12,108 nt of DNA, taken from JBEKIK01 sp050013075. GTDB taxonomy: Bacteria; Planctomycetota; Planctomycetia; Pirellulales; Thermoguttaceae. The translations under genes and the position numbers were made by a program. Positions 6,418 through 12,108 of this stretch are shown piece by piece. The notes under the pieces were generated by a model. It was not told the origin of the DNA and did no database searches. It saw only the letters and a list, made by a program, of their open reading frames with translations. Positions within the stretch are counted from its first letter, which is position 1. Each line of letters opens with the position of its first letter. The DNA lies in assembly GCA_050013075.1 (NCBI GenBank), contig JBEKFZ010000116.1:1-12108 (forward strand), written 5' to 3'.

Positions 6418-7497
6418 ATGTCCACGAACAGCCTGCCCAATCCACCCCCGATCACGCTCGATCAGCTTACCGCGCTAAACGATGAGATTGCCGCGTTGGT
6501 TCGATCAGGCGTTCCTTTAGAGACAAACCTGGCCGAAATCGGCGAAGATTTGCCGGGTACGCTTGGTAAAATTACCACGTTGTTGGCTCAGCGGGCCGAT
6601 CGAGGGGAGCCGCTTCCGCAGTTGATTGCCGAATGCTCGGCCCAATTTCCGCCGGTTTACCGCGCGGTGGTCGAGGCTGGGTTGCGAGCGGGGCGTTTAT
6701 CGGCGGCATTGGAATCTCTGTCTGGCAGCATCCGCCGCCTGGCCGAAACCAGGCGGAGCGTGGTCTCAGCGGCCTTGTACCCCTTTTTGGTGGTGATTCT
6801 GGGCTGGTTGAGTTTTGCCTTTTTTTCCAGCGTGCTTGCCCCAAAGTTGGCTACCGACTTCACGGCATTGGCACCGAAAATGCCCGGTCTGTGGATTTTT
6901 GTGGTCCTGGCCTGGGTCGGACGCGGGGCGATTTATTGGGGGCTTGGGGTGCCGATTTTGCTGGTGATCCTGGCTTTTTTGTTGTGGCAAGGATCGCGCC
7001 GTGCCACGTGGATCGGGGCAACGGGGCTGGGCCGAATTGCCGCGAAGATGCCTTGGTTCGGGTCGATGTTAAGATGGTCGAGGAATGCCGCTTTTGCCGA
7101 CATACTGGGGCTGCTGGTGGAAAACTCCGTGCCCCTGCCCGAGGCCCTTTTGCTGGCCGCCGAGGCCTCCGGGGATAATCGACTGATCGATGCCGCCCGG
7201 CACGCGTCCGAAATGGTGAAAGGCGGACAAAGCCTTGTTGGGCACGACGGGCAATTGACCGCGTTTCCGCCGTTGTTGCGATGGCTGCTGCCCGCGGCAT
7301 CTCAGAAAAACATCCTTGTGCCGGCCTTAAAACATGCCGCCGAAATGTATAACCGCCGGGCCGAGCATCAAGCCGACCTGCTTCGGGTGTTTACGCCCGT
7401 GGTTTTGACCGTGTGTATTTCCGGCGTGATAACCTGTTTATATGCTTTGACATTGTTTGTACCCTATACCACCATGCTCCGCGCACTGGCACGATAG
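6418..7497 (+). CDS. gspF: Type II secretion F-like membrane platform protein, paralog 1
   Basis: This is a 359-aa inner-membrane protein of the GspF/PilC family, the platform that couples the assembly ATPase to the growing pseudopilus. There are two T2SF-type helical bundles. The first is at about residues 18-118 (EIAALVRSGVPLETNLAEI, then VYRAVVEAGLRAGRLSAAL). The second is at about 220-325 (FADILGLLVENSVPLPEAL). Membrane segments lie at about 120-140, 158-190 as a pair, and 326-350. The repeated 'SGVPL...GxxxGxL' pattern is the family hallmark. Start: the ATG at 6418 has GAGCGA 7 nt upstream; an in-frame TTG at 6403 is less likely. It is followed by two more, clearly divergent, GspF proteins. 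Confidence 0.9.
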   Translation: MSTNSLPNPPPITLDQLTALNDEIAALVRSGVPLETNLAEIGEDLPGTLGKITTLLAQRADRGEPLPQLIAECSAQFPPVYRAVVEAGLRAGRLSAALESLSGSIRRLAETRRSVVSAALYPFLVVILGWLSFAFFSSVLAPKLATDFTALAPKMPGLWIFVVLAWVGRGAIYWGLGVPILLVILAFLLWQGSRRATWIGATGLGRIAAKMPWFGSMLRWSRNAAFADILGLLVENSVPLPEALLLAAEASGDNRLIDAARHASEMVKGGQSLVGHDGQLTAFPPLLRWLLPAASQKNILVPALKHAAEMYNRRAEHQADLLRVFTPVVLTVCISGVITCLYALTLFVPYTTMLRALAR

Positions 7498-7510
7498 GTG
7501 GATTAAACTT

Positions 7511-7567
7511 GTTCCCAGGCTCCGCCTGGGAACATGCTACGTTCCAAGGCAGAGCCTTGGAACGAGG
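7511..7567. repeat. Two 'gttcc..ggaac' palindromes in tandem, then an RBS
   Basis: The hairpin 7511-7520/7524-7533 (GTTCCCAGGC, loop TCC) and the hairpin 7541-7550/7554-7563 (GTTCCAAGGC, loop AGA) are both perfect 10-bp stems. They belong to the same family as 723-747. GAGG (7564-7567) follows the second stem immediately and is 10 nt before the ATG at 7578. Confidence 0.85.
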
Positions 7568-7577
7568 ATTGATTGAC

Positions 7578-8648
7578 ATGAGTTCGGCCGATTCAACCAA
7601 CAGCAATTCGTCAATGAGACTTTCGACCGCCGAGGCCGCCGAGTTGGCTGCCGGCCTGGCCGAATTGGCCAAGACGGGTTTGCCGCTTCCGGCGGGTTTG
7701 CGGGCGTTGGCCGAGGAATGGCCCACGCGCCGGCTACGTCCGGTTTTGCTCGAACTGGCCGAGAGGGTGGAACAGGGCGTATCGCTAGAGGACGCCATTA
7801 ATAACATCGGCGGACGATTGCCGATTCACCTCCGGGGACTAATTACCGCCGGCATCCGCAGCGGCCACCTGGCCGAGGCACTGGAACAATTCGTTGACCT
7901 GGAGCGCACGCAATACGAGTTGCGCAGACAGGTATGGTTAAACCTGGCTTATCCGACTTTGTTGATGATTATGATGAGTTTTTTAGCGATATTGGCTTAT
8001 TTTTATATCACGACTCAGTTTGAACACATATTTAGAGATTACAAAACAAATCTTCCCGGAATAACAATAGTGGTGCTCAATGGGGCCGGACCTGTTGCAT
8101 GTGTAGTAACAGCAATAACGGTGTTGATGTTGGCCATTCCCCTGATTTTGGGCACGTGGACGATAAGTTCCTGGGTGTCGCCGGCGTTTTACCTGCTGCC
8201 GTTCATCGGGCCTCCGTTGAAATGGAGTCAGATGGCGCGATTTTCGCGTTTGATGGCGATGTTCCTGCAACAAAAAATACAGTTGCCCGAAGCGTTGCGT
8301 TTTACTGCGAAAGGAGTGCGGGACGCTTATCTTGCCCGGGCCTGCCGCAAGACGGCGGCGGAAATCCAGCAGGGCCGGTCGCTCGGCGAAAGCATCAGGG
8401 CAAGACCGCAATTCTCGGCCGATCTGCTGCCTTTGATCGAATTAGGCGAAAAGGCATCGACGTTGGGCGAGGCCTTCCAATCGGCCGCCGAGATGTTCGA
8501 GGGCCGGGCAAGCACGCAAGGCAGAAATTTGGAAATGTTTTTATTGCCCGCTACTTTCTTTGTGGTCGTTTTCCTATGCGGTTTACTTGTGGTGGGATTA
8601 TTTATGCCAATAATAGCATTAATTAACTGTTTAACCGGCGGGCATTAG
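7578..8648 (+). CDS. gspF: Type II secretion F-like membrane platform protein, paralog 2
   Basis: This 356-aa GspF/PilC-family protein has a Ser/Asn-rich start. The first T2SF domain spans about 17-120 (LAAGLAELAKTGLPLPAGL, then LRGLITAGIRSGHLAEAL). A membrane segment with YPTLLMIMMSFLAIL follows at about 125-143, and the conserved stretch before the inner loop ends LPGITIVV (159-166). A second membrane pair is at about 172-200. The second domain begins at FSRLMAMFLQQKIQLPEAL (222-240) and contains LLPLIELGEKASTLGEAF (283-300). The last segment, about 322-350, ends in MPIIALINCL, typical for the family. The ATG at 7578 is 10 nt after GAGG. It is not a close copy of its neighbours; the three differ throughout, pointing to old paralogy rather than recent duplication. 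Confidence 0.92.
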   Translation: MSSADSTNSNSSMRLSTAEAAELAAGLAELAKTGLPLPAGLRALAEEWPTRRLRPVLLELAERVEQGVSLEDAINNIGGRLPIHLRGLITAGIRSGHLAEALEQFVDLERTQYELRRQVWLNLAYPTLLMIMMSFLAILAYFYITTQFEHIFRDYKTNLPGITIVVLNGAGPVACVVTAITVLMLAIPLILGTWTISSWVSPAFYLLPFIGPPLKWSQMARFSRLMAMFLQQKIQLPEALRFTAKGVRDAYLARACRKTAAEIQQGRSLGESIRARPQFSADLLPLIELGEKASTLGEAFQSAAEMFEGRASTQGRNLEMFLLPATFFVVVFLCGLLVVGLFMPIIALINCLTGGH

Positions 8649-8661
8649 ACTACGCAATTGA

Positions 8662-10191
8662 ATGGGCACAGTAAGTAATATGATGATAAGTCAAGAAAAG
8701 CTGTTCATTTATTACTTGTCGCTAATGGTGTTGGCGATTGCCGGATTGTTCGCGTTGCGCTATGCGTCCAGACAGAGAATAATTAGCAGTGAGACGTTGC
8801 ACTTGCTTATTTTACTTGGGTGTTGGGCTGTTATTATCGGCGGGATAATGGGCATGGTTATTATTTCGCCATCCAGACTGTTCGGCGTTACTTTTTCGAC
8901 AAGTCAAGAAAACCTGTTCATTTTTTACCTGACGCTAATGGTGCTGGCGATTGCGGGATTGTTCGCGTTGCGCTACGCGTCTGGACAGAGAAAAATCAGC
9001 AGTGACAGGTTGCACTTGCTTATTTTGCTTGGGTGTTGGGTAATCATTATCGGCGGGATAATGGGCATGGTTGTTACTTCGCCATCCGGACTGTTCAGTT
9101 TTACTTTCTCGATGGCAGCGATAATCGTGGCGATCTTGATCCCGGTGGGCATCGTGATGACTGCAACCCTGCGGCCGCATTACCTTTCGCAGCAGAACGC
9201 CCTGCTGTGGTCGATGGCCATTTCCACCGAAAAAATGATTCCCCTGGTTCCGACTATCGAGGCCTTTGCCCGGGAAAGCAGTGGACGAATGGCCGAAAAA
9301 GCCCGGATATTAGCCAAACTGTTGGCCTCAGGCGTTCCACTGCCCGATGCCGTGGAGCAAATTCCGGGCATTTTGCCGGAGAGGGTTTTGCCCATGATCC
9401 GCGTTGGATACGACTCCGGCGCATTAGCCAAATCGTTGCGTCAAGCGGTGTTGTCGCGAGACTTATTCAGCGTCATTTGGAATTCCTTGTTGGTCAAGCT
9501 GCTTTATATCGGCATGGTGATTATCATAGGCACGGGCATCCTGACTTTTTTGCTTATAAGGGTGATCCCCAACTACGTAAAAGTGTTTCGTGATTTTAGG
9601 GCCCCTTTGCCGGGCATAACAACGGCGTTAATGGGAGCGTCGAATTTTATAATGCAAACCTGGTTTATCTTTCTGCCGTTATACCTGTTGTTTATTTGGC
9701 TGATGGGTTATGTGATATTTTGTTACCTGGGTTGGGCTACATTCAACTTGCCCGGATTTACAAGACTCATGCGCCGCAGGCACGCGGCGATCATTCTCGA
9801 TAGTTTGGCCCTGGCGGCTGAAAACAATCAACCGCTGGGCAATATCGTGTTGACCTTGGCCGGGACGTATCCTCAAGCGAATATTCGCCGAAAACTGAGC
9901 TACGTGGGCGTGGATATTCACCGCGGCGGGGACTGGTGCGAAAGCCTGCGACGGCACGGACTGATTAAACGTGCCGATATGGCAGTCCTTAAAGCGGCAC
10001 AGCGGGTGGGCAATTTGCCTTGGGCCATGCACGAAATGGCCGACAGCAACCGCCGCCGCCTGGCCTACAGATTAAACGCCTTGGTGCAACTGGCCTATCC
10101 GCCGGTCATAATATGCGTGGGCCTGATTGTCATGTTCATTGTGGTTGCATTGTTTTATCCGCTAATTACTTTGATTCAGAGGTTGGCGTGA
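8662..10191 (+). CDS. gspF: Type II secretion F-like protein, paralog 3, with duplicated N-terminal membrane module
   Basis: At 509 aa this is about 150 residues longer than its two neighbours. Residues 10-80 and 81-151 are a tandem duplication of a 71-aa module with two hydrophobic helices (around LMVLAIAGLFALRYAS and LLILLGCW..IIGGIMGMV). A further helix follows at 152-168, giving five extra membrane segments. The GspF body starts at about 180 with LWSMAISTEKMIPLVPTIEA, then LLASGVPLPDAVEQI and MIRVGYDSGALAKSL. Membrane parts lie at 276-300 and 332-357. The second domain (370-470) has IILDSLALAAENNQPL and VLKAAQRVGNLPWAM. The final helix is 478-503 ending FYPLITLIQRL. The start is 13 nt after the previous stop; in-frame ATGs at 8680 and 8683 are alternatives. 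The role of the N-terminal module is unknown. Confidence 0.9.
   Translation: MGTVSNMMISQEKLFIYYLSLMVLAIAGLFALRYASRQRIISSETLHLLILLGCWAVIIGGIMGMVIISPSRLFGVTFSTSQENLFIFYLTLMVLAIAGLFALRYASGQRKISSDRLHLLILLGCWVIIIGGIMGMVVTSPSGLFSFTFSMAAIIVAILIPVGIVMTATLRPHYLSQQNALLWSMAISTEKMIPLVPTIEAFARESSGRMAEKARILAKLLASGVPLPDAVEQIPGILPERVLPMIRVGYDSGALAKSLRQAVLSRDLFSVIWNSLLVKLLYIGMVIIIGTGILTFLLIRVIPNYVKVFRDFRAPLPGITTALMGASNFIMQTWFIFLPLYLLFIWLMGYVIFCYLGWATFNLPGFTRLMRRRHAAIILDSLALAAENNQPLGNIVLTLAGTYPQANIRRKLSYVGVDIHRGGDWCESLRRHGLIKRADMAVLKAAQRVGNLPWAMHEMADSNRRRLAYRLNALVQLAYPPVIICVGLIVMFIVVALFYPLITLIQRLA
8689..9114 (+). repeat. Tandem 213-bp direct repeat within GspF paralog 3
   Basis: Copy 1 is 8689-8901 and copy 2 is 8902-9114, with exactly 213 bp period and no gap. 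By eye there are 27 base differences (about 87% identity) and 15 amino-acid differences out of 71. The period keeps the reading frame, so the duplication adds one whole two-helix unit. Confidence 0.93.
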
Positions 10192-10217
10192 CCATGAATC
10201 GGCGTGGAATGTTTTAA
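10178..10217 (+). pseudogene. Relic or leader: duplicated RBS and start of a prepilin, stops after 7 codons
   Basis: AGAGGTT (10178-10184), nine bases, then ATG at 10194 opens MNRRGMF followed by TAA. The same layout returns at 10389-10426: AGAGGTT, nine bases, ATG, and 20 of 22 identical bases into the prepilin gene. The relic ATG lies 2 bp after the stop of GspF paralog 3, the spacing expected in a tight operon. It is probably the remains of an ancestral prepilin start separated from the gene by an insertion; a functional seven-residue leader is the alternative. Confidence 0.5.
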
Positions 10218-10238
10218 AGTCAATCCTAAAACAATAAT

Positions 10239-10335
10239 GTCATTCTGAGCAAAGCGAAGAATCTACAAGGGATATATAGCTAAAATGGTCAATATATTGC
10301 CAAATACAGAGATCCTTCGCTACGCTCAGGATGAC
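10239..10335. repeat. Palindromic element, 'gtcattctgagc' family
   Basis: Terminal arms 10239-10264 (starting GTCATTCTGAGC) and 10310-10335 (ending GCTCAGGATGAC) are inverted repeats matching at 22 of 26 positions. The 45-bp AT-rich centre contains the perfect palindrome CAATATATTG (10290-10299). The arm sequence resembles a widely dispersed bacterial intergenic repeat, so this looks like a MITE/REP-like insertion. It lies in the 213-bp gap between GspF paralog 3 and the first prepilin gene. Confidence 0.75.
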
Positions 10336-10404
10336 TTTTGGAAAATGTTTTACTATTAAGATGGCAAGTATAGACATATTCAGGTTATAGAGGTTAATTT
10401 TCCC

Positions 10405-10794
10405 ATGAAACGGCATGGAATGTTTTTGATTGAATTGGCCGTGGCCGGCGTGCTGCTTTTGGCCTTAACGGCGCTGTGCGTGAAATACTTCGCCGCCACG
10501 GCCGCGCAGCGCCGGGCATTGGACCAACGGCAAGCGGCGCTGGTCGAGGCCGGCAACGTCATGGAACGGATCGACGCCGTTGCGTGGGGCGATTTGTCGG
10601 CCGAAAGGCTCTCGAAAATCGCGCTTTCGCCGGAAACCAAACTCGCTTTGCCCGAGGGGGAACTCAAAATCGATCTTGGCAATGAAGATGCGAAACCGGC
10701 GGCCAAACGCATCACCGTGACGATCCGCTGGCAGGATAACGAAGGCCGGTGGACCCAGCCCGTGCGGCTTGTCGCCTGGAGGTATCAACGATGA
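10405..10794 (+). CDS. Prepilin-like minor pseudopilin (GspI-like)
   Basis: The protein has 129 aa. The N-terminus KRHG|MFLIELAVAG is a class III prepilin signal: Gly5 at the cleavage site, the new N-terminus Met6 and the conserved Glu at +5 (Glu10), then a hydrophobic helix to about residue 29. The soluble part is short, with a possible beta-rich end (KRITVTIRWQDNEGRW). Size and position before a GspJ-like gene suggest GspI, a minor pseudopilin that helps form the pseudopilus tip, but sequence alone does not prove the subtype. Start: ATG at 10405 with AGAGG (10389-10393) 11 nt upstream. The stop overlaps the next start (ATGA). The RBS/start region is duplicated at 10178-10217. Confidence 0.82.
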   Translation: MKRHGMFLIELAVAGVLLLALTALCVKYFAATAAQRRALDQRQAALVEAGNVMERIDAVAWGDLSAERLSKIALSPETKLALPEGELKIDLGNEDAKPAAKRITVTIRWQDNEGRWTQPVRLVAWRYQR

Positions 10795-11327
10795 ATCGAC
10801 GACGCGGATTCAGCTTGATCGAATTGCTGGTTGCCATAACCGTGGGGTCCGCGCTGGCGGGAATCGCCGTGTTTCTGCTCTATTCGCTGATGAAAAGCCA
10901 CAACACCGGCCGGGAGCACATGGAATACTGCCAAACTGTAAATCGCCTGGCGGAACAATTCCGCGACGACGTCCATTCAATGCGGAAAACGTCGCCCGAC
11001 GCCACGGGAACGTCATTCGATCTGTTGCCCAACACGGCCGATGACACACAAGTGCGCTATCAATGCCTGGATGGCCGCATCGATCGCAGCGAATTACAAG
11101 GCGAAAAGATCGTGCGGCTGGAATCGTACATGCTGCCGCAGGACATGATGGCGGCGATCAAGACCGAGGCGCTGGGAGAGGCAACCGTCGCCGTTATTAT
11201 AATAACGCCCAAGGAACAATCGGAAAAAATTTATCGTGCGACTCCGGTGCGAATTGAAGCCGTGCTGGGCCGCGACTGGCGGCTGTTTAAGGCATTGCCT
11301 AAGACTTCGACGGAGGACCAGCCATGA
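10791..11327 (+). CDS. Prepilin-like minor pseudopilin (GspJ-like)
   Basis: This is a 178-aa prepilin. RRRG|FSLIELLVAI gives cleavage after Gly6 and the +5 Glu at residue 11; the hydrophobic helix extends to about residue 32. The soluble domain begins with a helical stretch (HMEYCQTVNRLAEQFRDDV) typical of GspJ, then alternating strands. Two Cys (47 and 92) could form a disulfide. Length fits GspJ (about 190-200 aa). Start: GGAGGT at 10778-10783 lies 7 nt before the ATG at 10791, an excellent site; the frame upstream to 10749 belongs to the previous gene's region. ATGA overlaps at both ends show strong translational coupling with its neighbours. Confidence 0.85.
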   Translation: MNRRRGFSLIELLVAITVGSALAGIAVFLLYSLMKSHNTGREHMEYCQTVNRLAEQFRDDVHSMRKTSPDATGTSFDLLPNTADDTQVRYQCLDGRIDRSELQGEKIVRLESYMLPQDMMAAIKTEALGEATVAVIIITPKEQSEKIYRATPVRIEAVLGRDWRLFKALPKTSTEDQP

Positions 11328-11722
11328 AGCAATTGCGGCAAAAACGGCGGGGAATGATCTTGATCCTAATTCTGGCCTGCCTGGCCATTGCGACAATGCT
11401 GCTGATCACCGGAGTAAAACTGGCCGTCTCGTCTCACCGTAATGCACGGAGTTTCGGCTGGAGCGTACAGGCCCAATGGCTGGCCGAATCGGGCATGGAG
11501 CGAGCCGCCGCGAAATTGGCCGCCGACGCCGATTATAGCGGAGAAACATGGATAATTCCCGCCAAAGATCTGGGCGGTGATGATGCCGGGATGGTAAAGA
11601 TAGAAGTAAAACCAATTCCCGAGCGGATCAGCGGCCGGCTGGTCAAAGTTGAAGCCGCGTTTCCCGACGATCCCCAGGATTGCGTACGATATAGCAAGGA
11701 ATTAATTTTGAAAGTGAAATAA
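11324..11722 (+). CDS. Short GspK/PilX-like minor pseudopilin
   Basis: The protein has 132 aa. KRRG|MILILILACLAIATMLL is a prepilin-type leader and helix with cleavage after Gly10, but the +5 residue is Leu15, not Glu. Loss of the +5 Glu is a known trait of the tip pseudopilin GspK. The stretch AQWLAESGMERAAAKLAAD (50-68) matches the Ala/Glu-rich helix seen in GspK and PilX-type proteins. At 132 aa it is less than half of classical GspK (about 300 aa), so the large tip domain is missing. It is closer in size to PilX-like minor pilins. Start ATG 11324 overlaps the previous stop, with GGAGG about 7 nt upstream. Confidence 0.78.
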   Translation: MKQLRQKRRGMILILILACLAIATMLLITGVKLAVSSHRNARSFGWSVQAQWLAESGMERAAAKLAADADYSGETWIIPAKDLGGDDAGMVKIEVKPIPERISGRLVKVEAAFPDDPQDCVRYSKELILKVK

Positions 11723-11730
11723 ATCAATAC

Positions 11731-11801
11731 AGCCCTCACCCTAACCCTCTCCCGACCAACCGACCATGCTCCGCATGGTGCCCGTTGGTGCCCGGAGAGG
11801 G
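11731..11801. repeat. 'ccctcaccctaaccctctccc' repeat with nested arms before the last pilin gene
   Basis: CCCTCTCC (11745-11752) pairs with GGAGAGGG (11794-11801). Inside, ACCAAC (11755-11760) pairs with GTTGGT (11784-11789), and ACCATGC (11763-11769) pairs with GCATGGT (11773-11779). All are collinear, making one long imperfect hairpin. It shares its left half with the repeat at 3025-3057. The right arm contains the only strong Shine-Dalgarno-like purine run upstream of the following gene. No T-run follows, so it is not a classical terminator. Confidence 0.8.
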
Positions 11802-11808
11802 AACTTTA

Positions 11809-11826
11809 ATGGAAACCGTGTCATGA
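11809..11826 (+). promoter_or_regulatory. Five-codon leader ORF overlapping the pilin start
   Basis: ATG at 11809 reads M-E-T-V-S and stops with TGA at 11824-11826, overlapping the pilin ATG (11823) as ATGA. GGAGAGGG lies 7 nt before the leader ATG, whereas the pilin ATG has only a weak GGAAA in front. This fits a reinitiation arrangement whose RBS can be locked in the upstream hairpin. It may be coincidence. Confidence 0.35.
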
Positions 11827-12108
11827 AACAGACAAGACATTTCGCATTCACACTGGTGGAATTGCTGGTGGTTATCGCCATCATTGGAATTTTGGTGGGC
11901 ATGATGTTGCCGGCGATTCAAGCCGCCCGGGAAGCGGCGCGGCGGGCCGAATGCACGAATAACATGATGCAATTGGGCATGGCCCTGTCTAGCTACCAAT
12001 CGTCGAATCAGTGTTTGCCTCCGGGAACGATCGACGACAAGGGCCCGATCCATAACGTGGCCCAAGGCAACCATATCAGTTGGTTGGTGCAAATCCTGCC
12101 GTACATCG
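11823..12108 (+). CDS. DUF1559-type prepilin-like protein, 3' end outside window
   Basis: 95 residues are visible before the right edge, with no stop. The N-terminus FA|FTLVELLVVIAIIGILVG is a prepilin cleavage and methylation motif with the conserved +5 Glu (Glu13). The -1 residue is Ala8 instead of the usual Gly. Then come MMLPAIQAAREAARRAECTN (27-46) and LGMALSSYQSSN..LPPG (51-68), the standard opening of the DUF1559 family, which is greatly expanded in planctomycetes and usually 300-400 aa long. Its place at the end of a GspE-F-I-J-K-like block suggests the major or a cargo pseudopilin of this system. Function of the C-terminal domain is not visible. Confidence 0.9.
   Translation, partial: MKQTRHFAFTLVELLVVIAIIGILVGMMLPAIQAAREAARRAECTNNMMQLGMALSSYQSSNQCLPPGTIDDKGPIHNVAQGNHISWLVQILPYI

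Noticed and set aside
8689..9114. CRISPR-like or satellite array
   Set aside because: There are only two 213-bp in-frame copies within a coding sequence, without spacers.
1..12108. tRNA, rRNA, transposase or integrase genes
   Set aside because: No tRNA cloverleaf signature, rRNA segment or recognisable transposase/integrase motif was seen on either strand; the repeats present are non-coding palindromes.

Overview
The window looks like a chromosomal segment of a planctomycete, probably of the Pirellulales type. The reasons are a DUF1559-type pilin-like protein at the right edge, a LysM protein of a form I associate with that group, moderately GC-rich coding DNA with AT-rich gaps, and many short palindromic repeats at gene junctions. 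This assignment is inference from protein style; no rRNA or other phylogenetic marker is present.

Left part (1-1904). The 3' portion of a LysM-domain protein is followed by a small Rossmann-like 'putative molybdenum carrier' (YpsA-type) protein. A gene-free stretch (1234-1559) holds three repeat or inverted-repeat structures. A short secreted protein with Tyr-His-Gly-Gly repeats lies on the minus strand.

Middle part (1905-4908). Divergent from the secreted protein is a tight three-gene operon with ATGA overlaps. It encodes a BtuF/FhuD-type binding protein, an ABC ATPase and a FecCD/BtuC-type permease. Together they form a complete class II importer for cobalamin or an iron-siderophore type ligand.

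Right part (4909-12108). This is a type II secretion / type IV pilus-like assembly locus. It has one GspE-type ATPase, three consecutive and different GspF-type platform proteins (359, 356 and 509 aa), and four prepilin-like proteins in GspI-, GspJ-, GspK/PilX- and DUF1559-like order; the last runs off the right edge. Secretin, GspC/L/M and prepilin peptidase are not in the window. The third GspF carries an N-terminal 71-residue two-helix module duplicated in tandem.

The most unusual theme is how palindromic repeats are woven into gene expression signals. At least six repeat types occur in 12 kb. Several end exactly where a ribosome binding site is needed (before 763, 3901, 7578 and 11809/11823), and others are translated as the N- and C-terminal tails of the ABC ATPase. 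Between the third GspF and the first prepilin, the prepilin RBS and start codon appear twice, 211 bp apart, with a palindromic element between them.
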